Assembly: GCA_030037185.1 (NCBI GenBank)
Contig: JASHRR010001380.1
Location: 1 to 6,386, forward strand
Reading direction: 5' to 3'
Length of the DNA stretch: 6,386 nt
Origin: Xanthobacteraceae bacterium
GTDB taxonomy: Bacteria; Pseudomonadota; Alphaproteobacteria; Rhizobiales; Xanthobacteraceae
Positions within the stretch are counted from its first letter, which is position 1. Every line of letters starts with the position of its first letter. Below are positions 1 through 5,748 of the stretch, one piece after another. The translations under genes were made by a program, and so were the position numbers. Under the pieces are notes generated by a model. It was not told where the DNA came from and did no database searches. It saw only the letters and a list, made by a program, of their open reading frames with translations.

Positions 1-679
1 AGCCGGCGAGATCCCCTGGCATCAGGAAGCGGCCAGGCGGCAGCAGGGTCATGCCATACCGTTCATTGCGGCAAGCCGAGAGGTACTCGGTGAACAGCCG
101 TGCGGCGTCGATCGCCACCCTCTCCTCGGCGGGGCTCGTCACATCAAGCGTTGCCAGATGCGCCAGCCACTGCTTGGCGAGCAGCGCCCGCGGCCGGCGG
201 CGCGACAGCTCGAGCGTTTCGGCCGACCAGGTCTCGAAGCTTTTTGAGAGCAGCGGCAAGTCGAGCAGCCATTCGCCCGGATAGTCCACCATATCGAGCA
301 CCAGCTCGCGCATCGCGCCGCGTTGCGACTGGTATTCGATGACGAGGCGCAACTCGCTGATCTGGCGGGTCGACTCCGGCCAGACCCGGTCCGCCACCAG
401 GGCCTGGATATGGCCCTCATAGTCGAATCGCGGCACCGCGTCGTCAGGTTGCGGCGTCAGCTGCGCCCGCGCGATGCGCCCTTCCGAAAGCGCCGAGAAT
501 ACCGGAAACCGCCCGCTGCGCACCAGCCCGTGCACCAGCGCCGTGATGAAGACTGTCTTGCCGGCCCGTGACAGGCCGGTGATCCCGAGGCGTAGCGTCG
601 GATTAACCAGGCCCTCGCCGTATTCCAGGATGGAACGCGCCGCCAGGCGGGCCTGTTCTATGAGGTCGGAGAAGGCCAC
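1..679 (-). CDS. ycjX: YcjX family P-loop NTPase (DUF463), partial, C-terminus missing
   Basis: The reading frame is open from a GTG at 679 to the left window edge and gives 226 residues. It contains a Walker A loop, GLSRAGKT, at residues 35-42, preceded by NPTLRLGIT, which is characteristic of the YcjX/DUF463 family. A second family motif, DYPGEWLLDLPLLSK, lies at about residues 132-146 in the Walker B/switch position. The GTG is the only plausible start: an in-frame stop lies a short distance upstream, no ATG occurs before the P-loop, and the resulting N-terminus (MAFSDLIEQARLAARSILEY) has the helical character seen in relatives. No clear Shine-Dalgarno precedes it. YcjX proteins are cytoplasmic nucleotide-binding proteins of poorly defined role, linked in enterobacteria to the phage-shock/heat-shock context and often followed by a YcjF-like membrane protein, which would lie beyond the left edge. 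The family call is firm; the biochemical role is not known from sequence. Confidence 0.93.
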   Translation of the reverse strand, partial: MAFSDLIEQARLAARSILEYGEGLVNPTLRLGITGLSRAGKTVFITALVHGLVRSGRFPVFSALSEGRIARAQLTPQPDDAVPRFDYEGHIQALVADRVWPESTRQISELRLVIEYQSQRGAMRELVLDMVDYPGEWLLDLPLLSKSFETWSAETLELSRRRPRALLAKQWLAHLATLDVTSPAEERVAIDAARLFTEYLSACRNERYGMTLLPPGRFLMPGDLAG

Positions 680-937
680 GGTTTGTGGAATGTGGAGAGC
701 GGGGCGGCGTCAAGCAAGGCCCGCAGCCCTGCCGATCCGTGGACGTCACGGGGTGCGCCGGCTGCGGTCTTCCAGCGCAGTGAAATCACGCTCGTCCGCG
801 TTTTGGTCCCGTTGGGTGCCCCGCTACCGGCCGGTCAGCAATGCCCGGCTGCCTGCTGCGAGGCTTTGATGGAGCGCAGTGCCGCGCTGCGCTTAAACGC
901 GCTGATCGCGGCTTCGCTCCATCAAATCTTGAGCGCC
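680..937. other. Intergenic region between ctpA and ycjX
   Basis: This 258-base gap separates two genes read on the minus strand. Its ctpA-proximal part holds the 62-nt stem-loop described separately. I found no convincing promoter, tRNA or small ORF in the rest. The open plus-strand frame passing through it continues antisense through ctpA and is judged a shadow. Any promoter for ycjX should lie here, but I see no good sigma70 hexamer pair. Confidence 0.6.
865..926. repeat. 62-nt stem-loop with 12-bp perfect inverted arms
   Basis: TTTGATGGAGCG at 865-876 is the exact reverse complement of CGCTCCATCAAA at 915-926. Inside these arms CCGCG (882-886) pairs with CGCGG (907-911) after a small mismatched stretch, and the core around GCGCTTAAACGC can pair again. 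The structure begins 12 nt after the ctpA stop codon in the direction of ctpA transcription. It could protect or end the ctpA transcript, but no T-run follows it on the minus strand, so it is not a classical intrinsic terminator. It could instead be a copy of a dispersed palindromic element. Twelve-base arms this close together are unlikely by chance in a window this size. Confidence 0.75.
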
Positions 938-2278
938 TCAATGCACAGTCGTTGCGGCCTGCTTGGCGTTAGGCGGGAACGCCGGGTTGGTCTCGGTGCC
1001 GCGGAGAAGCGCCAGCGCGGTCTGCAGCGCTTTGTCGTCCTTTGCGTCCTTCGGAATAAAGGACTGCGAGCCGGACTGCTCCGCGCCCTCTGCCTTGAGG
1101 TGTCCGGGCAGGCTCGATTCACTGCGTGTTTGCGGCTGCGCGTCGGCAACTTCCTTCGGCACGTCCTGAAGCACCTCGATGTCCGGCGCGACGCCCTGCG
1201 CCTGGATCGAGCGCCCCGACGGCGTGTAATAGCGCGCCGTCGTCAGCCGCAGTGCGCCGTTGCCTGCGCCGAGCGGGATAATGGTCTGCACCGACGCCTT
1301 GCCGAATGTTCGCGACCCGACGATCGTCGCGCGCTTTTGGTCCTGCAGAGCGCCGGCGACGATTTCCGAGGCGGATGCCGAGCCGCCGTTGATGAGTACA
1401 ATCAGCGGCTTGCCGTCGATAAGATCGCCCGGCACCGCATTGAACCGTTGCACGTGGTCGGTATCGCGGCCCCGGATCGAGACGATCTCGCCGCTCACCA
1501 GAAACGCTCCCGCCACACGCACCGCCTGATCCAGCAGGCCGCCCGGATTATTTCGCAAGTCCAGGATGTAGCCCTTGAGTCGGTCGGACGGAATCTTTGC
1601 CTGGATAGTCTGCACCGCCTGCTTGAGATCGTCGGAGACCCGACCGGTAAACTGGGTGAGGCGGATGTAGCCGACGTCGTCGCCTTCCACCTCCTGGCGC
1701 ACCGCGCTGACTTTGATGATCTCGCGCACCAGGGTGAGATTGATTGGCTCGTCCTTGCCCTTGCGCAGGATCTCCAACCGAACCTCGGTGCCGGGAGTGC
1801 CCCGCATCTTTTCAACCGCCTGGGTCAAGGTCATGCCTTTGACCGGCGTGCCGTCGACCTGGTCGATGACGTCGCCTGCGAGAACCCCGGCCTTGGCGGC
1901 GGGCGTGTCGTCGATCGGAGACACCACCTTGAGGACGCCGTCCTCCATGTTGACCTGCATGCCGAGGCCACCGAATTGACCGCTGGTCGTCGCCTGCATG
2001 TCGCGATAGCTCTTCGCGTCCATGTAGCTCGAATGCGGGTCGAGCGACTTGACGATTCCATCGATTGCGGCGGTGAGGAGTTTTTCGTCGTCCGGCTTGT
2101 CAACGTAGTCGGAACGCACGATGTCCAGCACTTTGCCAAGCACTTCGAGCTGCCGGCTGGTCTCGGTGCTGGACGCCGTTCCGCGCGGCCCGCCCTGGGG
2201 ATATCCCGGGCTCAGGCCGAACACGAGCAAGGCTACCCCCGTAGCCGCCCCGACGATAATTTTGCGAAACGACGACAT
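938..2278 (-). CDS. ctpA: S41 family C-terminal processing protease (CtpA)
   Basis: This 446-aa protein is a carboxyl-terminal processing serine protease, acting in the periplasm or at the inner membrane face on protein C-termini. Residues 1-28 form a signal/anchor segment (basic start, then VALLVFGLSPG). The PDZ domain spans roughly 100-185, with GGLGMQV at 103-109 and AGVLAGDVI at 130-138. The protease domain follows, with YILDLRNNPGGLLDQA at 237-252. The catalytic triad is intact: Ser302 in SASAS, Lys327 in TFGKASVQ (25 residues later) and Gln331, matching the Ser-Lys-Gln geometry of CtpB/Prc. The tail after about 370 is low-complexity and polar. The start is the ATG at 2278, because AGGAAG lies 6 nt upstream and the signal segment follows at once; a longer in-frame extension to 2356 lacks this support and would bury the signal. 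In many alphaproteobacteria ctpA follows an envC-like gene; here it is divergent from hisZ instead. Substrates cannot be read from sequence. Confidence 0.97.
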   Translation of the reverse strand: MSSFRKIIVGAATGVALLVFGLSPGYPQGGPRGTASSTETSRQLEVLGKVLDIVRSDYVDKPDDEKLLTAAIDGIVKSLDPHSSYMDAKSYRDMQATTSGQFGGLGMQVNMEDGVLKVVSPIDDTPAAKAGVLAGDVIDQVDGTPVKGMTLTQAVEKMRGTPGTEVRLEILRKGKDEPINLTLVREIIKVSAVRQEVEGDDVGYIRLTQFTGRVSDDLKQAVQTIQAKIPSDRLKGYILDLRNNPGGLLDQAVRVAGAFLVSGEIVSIRGRDTDHVQRFNAVPGDLIDGKPLIVLINGGSASASEIVAGALQDQKRATIVGSRTFGKASVQTIIPLGAGNGALRLTTARYYTPSGRSIQAQGVAPDIEVLQDVPKEVADAQPQTRSESSLPGHLKAEGAEQSGSQSFIPKDAKDDKALQTALALLRGTETNPAFPPNAKQAATTVH

Positions 2279-2358
2279 TAGCGACTTCCTTTTTGCGGCG
2301 ATACGCGGTACGCGCGGCGCACTTCCTCGGTATCGACCCCTTTCGGATCGGTCCACAC
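2278..2358 (-). CDS. Possible 26-aa upstream ORF coupled to ctpA
   Basis: A short minus-strand frame runs from a GTG at 2358 to a TAA at 2280-2278 whose last A is the first base of the ctpA ATG (TAATG overlap), a geometry typical of translational coupling. The predicted peptide begins MWTDPKGVDTEEVRR and ends in SPQKGSR; it is charged, with no hydrophobic segment. The ctpA Shine-Dalgarno (2285-2290) lies inside its last codons. An in-frame TAA lies upstream, only four codons before the GTG, so this is not the visible end of a longer gene. No Shine-Dalgarno precedes the GTG. It could be a leader peptide, a remnant of a lost upstream gene, or chance. Confidence 0.3.
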   Translation of the reverse strand: MWTDPKGVDTEEVRRAYRVSPQKGSR

Positions 2359-2369
2359 ATTAGGTCTTA

Positions 2370-2396
2370 ATTATGCACGTCCATCAATCCGGGCAA
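2370..2396 (-). promoter_or_regulatory. Candidate sigma70-type promoter for ctpA
   Basis: On the minus strand a -35-like TTGCCC (2396-2391) is followed after 15 nt by a -10-like CATAAT (2375-2370), a 5/6 match to TATAAT. Transcription would begin near 2363, about 85 nt before the ctpA ATG and only a few bases before the GTG of the 26-codon ORF, which would then be almost leaderless. The spacing is shorter than the ideal 17 nt, so this is a suggestion only. Confidence 0.3.
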
Positions 2397-2519
2397 ACTT
2401 TTCCGAGCTTCACGATCTCGTGTGTCCCGCGGCAGGTCGGCGCCCCAAGGGTTGATCGCAGTCGAAACCTTTACTTGGCCGTGCTAGGGGATTGCCGAAC
2501 GGGCGCTTTAGCCTGCCAT

Positions 2520-2553
2520 CCAGCAAGGCTGGACGGGCCGGCTTTGCCCGCCC
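2520..2553. repeat. GC-rich palindromic intergenic repeat
   Basis: Two adjacent hairpins are visible: CCAGC (2520-2524) with GCTGG (2528-2532), and CGGGC (2534-2538) with GCCCG (2546-2550), the latter extended by GG/CC. On the minus strand this reads GTAGGGCGGGCAAAGC, close to the GTAGGGTGGGCAAAGC sequence that I recall from dispersed intergenic palindromes in Bradyrhizobium and other proteobacteria. It sits about 110 nt before hisZ. Its assignment to that family is from memory, not from a search. Confidence 0.55.
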
Positions 2554-2621
2554 TACGAGCCTGTGAATTTTTTACGCTTTTGGCCGTTCTGGACCCCACG
2601 AAACCTAACCACCGCAGCGGA

Positions 2622-2636
2622 TTAACCATCTCTTAC
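2622..2636 (+). promoter_or_regulatory. CtrA-like binding motif upstream of hisZ
   Basis: TTAACCATCTCTTAC has the form TTAA-N7-TTAC, one base off the alphaproteobacterial CtrA consensus TTAA-N7-TTAA, and contains the TTAACCAT octamer also associated with CtrA in Rhizobiales. It lies 28 nt before the hisZ ATG. A single near-match in a non-coding region may be coincidence. Confidence 0.25.
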
Positions 2637-2663
2637 GCGCTTTGAGGATTCCGCCAAAAAGCG

Positions 2664-3833
2664 ATGAACCGCACGCCGTCCATTGCCGCTCGCAAACGGG
2701 CTGACAGCCTGATCGCGGCCTTCGTGCGCGCCGGCTATCGGCGGGTGTCGCCGGCAATCCTGCAGCCGGCGGAGCCGTTTTTCGACCTCTCCGGGGAGGA
2801 CATGCGCCGGCACATGTATCTCGTGACCGATACGGCTGGCCGCGAGTTCTGCCTGCGGCCGGACCTCACCATCCCGGTGGCGCGCGATTACCTCGCGTCC
2901 GAGACCGCCCCCCAGCCGGCGAACTTTTGCTATCTGGGGCCGGTGTTCCGCGACAGCGGCGCAAGCTGCGGCGAGTTTCTGCAAGCCGGCATTGAATCGT
3001 TTGGTCACACGGACGAAGCGACCGCGGACGCGGAGGCGCTGGCTCTCGGCATCGAGGCCACCGCCCAATACGGTTTGGCTGCGCCGCGGATCGTCATCGG
3101 CGACGTCGCACTATTTTCGGCCTTGATCGCAGCCCTCGACCTTGCGCCGGCCTGGAAGCGCCGGTTGCTCAAGGATTTCAACCGTAAGGCGACGCTCGCC
3201 CAGGACCTCGAGCGGCTGAGCCTGGCGAGTGGCCAAACGCGAAACGAATACCAAGGCGTGCTTGCGGCGCTCGCCGATGCCAATCCGAAAGCTGCCCAGG
3301 CTCTGGTGACGGACCTGTTGTCGATCGCCGGCAAGACCGCGGTCGGAGGGCGCAGCATCGGCGAGATCGCCGACCGCTTCGTTGAACAGGCCGAACTCGG
3401 CGCTTCGACGGCCTTGCCGCCTCAAACCTGCGCCCTGCTGGCGCGCTTTCTCGCCGTGGCGGGTACGCCGACCGAGGGGGTGGCGACGCTGCGGGCCCTT
3501 GCGGCGGAAGCCGGCGTGTCGCTGGGGGAGGCGCTGGAGCTGTTCGAAAGCCGCATCGGGCTCATGGCGCGCCGCGGCGTCGACGTGGAGGGCATTCGAT
3601 TCGCCACTGCGTTCGGCCGCGGGGTCGACTACTACACCGGTTTCGTATTTGAGCTATACGACCCGGCGGGCCGCGTCGACGGTCAATTGGTGGCGGGGGG
3701 GCGCTATGACGGCTTGCTGTCGAGGCTCGGCAGCCCGCAGCCTGTCGCTGCGGTCGGGTTTGCGGTGTGGATCGAACGACTGGCGGCGCTCACCGCAGAG
3801 GCCGAGAGGGAGCCGGCTTGGGAGCAATCCTAA
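2664..3833 (+). CDS. hisZ: ATP phosphoribosyltransferase regulatory subunit HisZ
   Basis: The 389-aa product is a class II aminoacyl-tRNA-synthetase paralogue that lacks tRNA charging and serves as the regulatory subunit of the short-type ATP phosphoribosyltransferase, the first step of histidine synthesis. HisS-like elements appear in order: ILQPAEPFFDLSGE at 32-45, the motif 2 region FCLRPDLTIPVARDYLAS at 62-79 and FCYLGPVFRDSG at 88-99, the histidine-site signature GRGVDYYTGFVFELYD at 318-333, and the motif 3 region AGGRYDGLLSRLG at 344-356 with GFAVWIERL at 365-373. There is no C-terminal anticodon-binding domain, which separates it from HisS. The ATG at 2664 places the first helix as in relatives; its nearest Shine-Dalgarno-like GAGGA (2644-2648) is 15 nt away, so initiation may be weak. 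The next gene is hisG, its obligate partner, 299 nt downstream. The length is normal for alphaproteobacterial HisZ. Confidence 0.96.
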   Translation: MNRTPSIAARKRADSLIAAFVRAGYRRVSPAILQPAEPFFDLSGEDMRRHMYLVTDTAGREFCLRPDLTIPVARDYLASETAPQPANFCYLGPVFRDSGASCGEFLQAGIESFGHTDEATADAEALALGIEATAQYGLAAPRIVIGDVALFSALIAALDLAPAWKRRLLKDFNRKATLAQDLERLSLASGQTRNEYQGVLAALADANPKAAQALVTDLLSIAGKTAVGGRSIGEIADRFVEQAELGASTALPPQTCALLARFLAVAGTPTEGVATLRALAAEAGVSLGEALELFESRIGLMARRGVDVEGIRFATAFGRGVDYYTGFVFELYDPAGRVDGQLVAGGRYDGLLSRLGSPQPVAAVGFAVWIERLAALTAEAEREPAWEQS

Positions 3834-4074
3834 AGCCGCGGTTGAGTCGCTACGTTGCAACGCAGAGGTGTTCGAGGCTCTGAAAGCGAGGCTGCAGACC
3901 TGGCGGCAGACACGAGATTGGGTTCGCCGGGGATCTGCGTTGCGACAGTCCCGAGAGGAGACGCATTCGCAAAAGTGCGCGTCACCAGCTCCCTTGCGGG
4001 GCGCCTCGCGGGTGGCGCTTAAACAAGCTGCCTCGGCTCGCCGCGTGCAGGTCCCGGTTCTTTAAACAACCAAC

Positions 4075-4080
4075 AAGGAG
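4075..4080 (+). promoter_or_regulatory. Displaced Shine-Dalgarno AAGGAG of hisG
   Basis: AAGGAG is the only strong ribosome-binding sequence upstream of hisG, but it lies 52 nt before the ATG. The 40-nt hairpin that starts one base later would, if folded, reduce the effective spacing to about 12 nt. The bases directly before the ATG (GAAAATTCAAG) contain no Shine-Dalgarno. Confidence 0.4.
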
Positions 4081-4081
4081 C

Positions 4082-4121
4082 GGCGCTTTCTCTGCCGACT
4101 GAAGCCGGCAGTCTCGGCGCC
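4082..4121 (+). promoter_or_regulatory. Two-part hairpin directly before hisG
   Basis: GGCGC (4082-4086) pairs with GCGCC (4117-4121), and CTGCCG (4092-4097) pairs with CGGCAG (4106-4111). The two helices are separated by a symmetric 5/5-nt internal loop (TTTCT against TCTCG) and capped by an 8-nt loop, ACTGAAGC. The structure ends 11 nt before the hisG ATG and is flanked on its 5' side by AAGGAG. It has no T-run and is not a terminator. It may shape translation initiation of hisG. Confidence 0.5.
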
Positions 4122-4132
4122 GAAAATTCAAG

Positions 4133-5101
4133 ATGAGCGTGCTCGTCCTCGCGGTTCCCGCCAAGGGTCGCTTGCAGGGGAATGCAGAGGCGTTTTTCGC
4201 CGGCGCCGGGCTTGAACTCATCAAGCCGCGCGGGGTGCGCGACTATCGCGGCGGCATCAAAGGGGTTGACGGCGTCGAGGTGGCCTTTCTTTCAGCCTCG
4301 GAAATCACCGAGCATCTCGCCGCCGGCGCGGTGCATTTCGGGGTCACGGGCGAGGACTTGGTGCGGGAGATGATCCCGGACGCCGACCGCAAGGTGGTGC
4401 TGCTGGACGGACTCGGCTTCGGCTATGCCAACGTCGTGGTGGCGGTGCCGGAGGCGTGGATTGACGTGCGCGACATGGCCGACCTTGACGACGTGGCAAT
4501 TTCGTTCCGGGTGCGGCACGACCGCCGCCTGCGCGTTGCCACCAAATACATCCACCTGACCCGTACTTTTTTCTCGCGCCACGGCATTGTCGACTATCAC
4601 ATCGTCGAGAGCGCCGGGGCGACTGAAGGCGCGCCGGCCGCCGGGACGGCCGAACTGATCGTTGATATCACCACCACCGGAACGACGCTTGCCGCCAACG
4701 GGCTCAAGGTGATCGACGATGGCGTAATATTGCGATCGCAGGCAAACCTCGTCGCGGCGCGCGGTGCCGCGTGGGGCAAGACGCAGCTCGAAGCTGCCCG
4801 GCTCATCCTTGATCGGATCGCCGCCCACGCGCGGGCGCGGCTGTTTCGGGAGGTGCGGACGCAGTTTGCCGGCTGCAACGACGCCCTGCTCGAGCTTGCC
4901 AGGGATACCTTCGGGGTGTTGACGCCGTTCGGCGCGCCGACATCATCCGGGATGCTGACGCTGCACTGCCCGCCCGAGAACGTTCATGGCCTCGCGAGCT
5001 TCTTGCGTGAGCACGGCGCAGACACCGTCATCGTGGCGCAGATCGACTATGTGTTCAGCCGCCAGAACCCGCTGTTTGCCAAACTGGCAGCAGCGATGTG
5101 A
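4133..5101 (+). CDS. hisG: ATP phosphoribosyltransferase catalytic subunit HisG
   Basis: HisG (322 aa) joins ATP and PRPP to give phosphoribosyl-ATP, the committed step of histidine synthesis, in the cytoplasm. The N-terminus has [20 protein letters not shown] (9-28). The HisG family signature and PRPP-binding loop are complete at 165-186: E165, G171, I176, D178 and TTTGTTL (180-186). [10 protein letters not shown] (68-77) is also typical. The ATG at 4133 is the first start after an in-frame TGA at 4100-4102. The catalytic core resembles the short, HisZ-dependent class, in keeping with hisZ upstream, yet the protein continues some 80-90 residues beyond the usual short form. This tail ends in a beta-alpha-beta-like stretch, with MLTLHCP at 274-280 and [15 protein letters not shown] at 294-308. 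I recall HisG of about this length in Bradyrhizobium-type alphaproteobacteria, so the tail is probably lineage-specific rather than unique. Confidence 0.98.
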   Translation: MSVLVLAVPAKGRLQGNAEAFFAGAGLELIKPRGVRDYRGGIKGVDGVEVAFLSASEITEHLAAGAVHFGVTGEDLVREMIPDADRKVVLLDGLGFGYANVVVAVPEAWIDVRDMADLDDVAISFRVRHDRRLRVATKYIHLTRTFFSRHGIVDYHIVESAGATEGAPAAGTAELIVDITTTGTTLAANGLKVIDDGVILRSQANLVAARGAAWGKTQLEAARLILDRIAAHARARLFREVRTQFAGCNDALLELARDTFGVLTPFGAPTSSGMLTLHCPPENVHGLASFLREHGADTVIVAQIDYVFSRQNPLFAKLAAAM

Positions 5102-5211
5102 CGAAGCTTTGGCTTTGTCCGAAGGGAGGTAACCCGCAAGGGCCGCGATGTCGTGCGGCAAAGGGGATCGTCCCGTCGCCGCCAAAACCCGCGCGTCCGC
5201 ATGACCGGGGC
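5102..5211. other. Convergent gap between hisG and the GtrA gene
   Basis: The two genes converge on this 110-base stretch. A bidirectional terminator would be expected, but only weak dyads are visible: GGGA (5164-5167) with TCCC (5171-5174), and CCGCA (5197-5201) with TGCGG (5217-5221), the latter reaching into the 3' end of the GtrA gene. Neither is followed by a T-run. I see no gene here. Confidence 0.4.
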
Positions 5212-5748
5212 CTACGTGCGGGCGGCCTTCTTACGTCGGGGGCTGAATACCACGAAATGCGACATCGAAAAATTAACCACGAAGGCCGTCAGGATGGCGC
5301 AGCCTTTAGCCGGCAGCACCGGCATGAAATGCGCCGCAATGACCAGCGCGGTGGTGTTGGCGATGGCGCCAAGAATCCCCGAGGCCACGAATGCCCCATA
5401 GTCCGACCAGCGCAGGCGACGGCCGGACTCGGCTGCAAAGGTGATGAAGGAATTCATCGCGTAGGAGCCTGACACCGCCACCACCCAGGCGATGATGTTG
5501 GAGCCAACCAGCACAAGCGTGTCGCGGCTCGTGCAGGCGCATGATTGTGCCAACGCGTCGAGCGAACGCAGCGTGACCTCATGCGATCGCAAGTACGCGT
5601 AGCTCAAAAAGAACACCGTGGCATCCACCATGACGTTGACGACGCCGATCAACGCGAAGCTGACAGCTTTGCGCAGCACGTCGACATGCGGCTCGACCAG
5701 AGCGGTGGCGCGGGGGAAGCTCGCCCGCAGGCGATCAATCGGAATCAT
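5212..5748 (-). CDS. GtrA family membrane protein (polyprenyl-linked sugar flippase-like)
   Basis: A 178-aa protein with four predicted membrane helices: about 29-53 (AVSFALIGVVNVMVDATVFF...), 78-97, 116-139 and 149-167. GtrA hallmarks are present: the helix 1 FALIGVVNVMVDATVFF pattern, SYAMNSFITF at about 95-104 and VVNFSMSHFVVFS at about 157-169, the equivalents of the family's N-x3-N-x-F-x-F-like motifs. The C-terminus is a basic tail, PRRKKAART. Family members are thought to help translocate undecaprenyl-phosphate-linked sugars to the periplasm for modification of O-antigen, teichoic acid or other envelope glycans. The polyprenyl-phosphate glycosyltransferase encoded divergently to the right is its likely partner. 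The loop between helices 1 and 2 is longer than in compact members and contains two cysteines (CAC). I chose the ATG at 5748; a GTG at 5781 would add 11 residues, and both have only weak ribosome-binding sites. Confidence 0.92.
   Translation of the reverse strand: MIPIDRLRASFPRATALVEPHVDVLRKAVSFALIGVVNVMVDATVFFLSYAYLRSHEVTLRSLDALAQSCACTSRDTLVLVGSNIIAWVVAVSGSYAMNSFITFAAESGRRLRWSDYGAFVASGILGAIANTTALVIAAHFMPVLPAKGCAILTAFVVNFSMSHFVVFSPRRKKAART

Larger units (their letters stand above)
2279..2663. other. Divergent intergenic region between ctpA and hisZ
   Basis: This 385-base stretch must hold the promoters of ctpA (leftward) and hisZ (rightward). It contains the possible 26-aa leader ORF and ctpA promoter on the left, a palindromic repeat at 2520-2553, and a CtrA-like motif at 2622-2636. 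It includes A/T-rich patches (around 2360-2375 and 2565-2580), in contrast to the GC-rich genes. A 90-codon plus-strand frame across it (2373-2645) reads through the palindrome and has no protein-like pattern, so I do not call it a gene. Confidence 0.6.
3834..4132 (+). other. Long structured hisZ-hisG intergenic region
   Basis: These 299 bases lack a credible gene in any frame. Several self-complementary segments occur: GCAACGCAGA (3857-3866) with TCTGCGTTGC (3934-3943); GCGCC (4001-4005) with GGCGC (4014-4018); and the hairpin at 4082-4121 listed separately. No histidine-rich leader peptide and no terminator T-run is visible, so classical his attenuation is not supported. The gap could hold a separate hisG promoter, a structured 5' leader, a small RNA, or debris from a deletion. 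Confidence 0.5.

Noticed and set aside
889..898. Shared 10-mer GCGCTTAAAC at 889-898 and 4015-4024 as a dispersed repeat
   Set aside because: In a 6.4-kb window about twenty shared 10-mers are expected by chance, and the flanks do not match.
683..2281. Long plus-strand open frame of 532 codons opposite ctpA
   Set aside because: It lies antisense to a protease gene with a complete set of domains and catalytic residues. High-GC genes often leave one antisense frame open, and the translation is rich in Arg, Ala and His with no recognisable domain.
2373..2645. 90-codon plus-strand frame in the ctpA-hisZ intergenic region
   Set aside because: It translates through a palindromic repeat, has no Shine-Dalgarno and shows no family-like pattern.
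3382..4065. Plus-strand frame of 227 codons overlapping the end of hisZ
   Set aside because: Its first two thirds are an out-of-frame reading of hisZ, with an Arg/Ser-rich composition. The part in the gap shows no protein pattern and no ribosome-binding site.
4082..4121. Intrinsic terminator or his attenuator before hisG
   Set aside because: The hairpin has no T-run after it and no short frame with consecutive histidine codons lies upstream.
5098..5472. 124-codon plus-strand frame after hisG
   Set aside because: It is mostly antisense to the GtrA gene, whose membrane helices and motifs are clear; the translation is Arg/Gly-rich and lacks domains.
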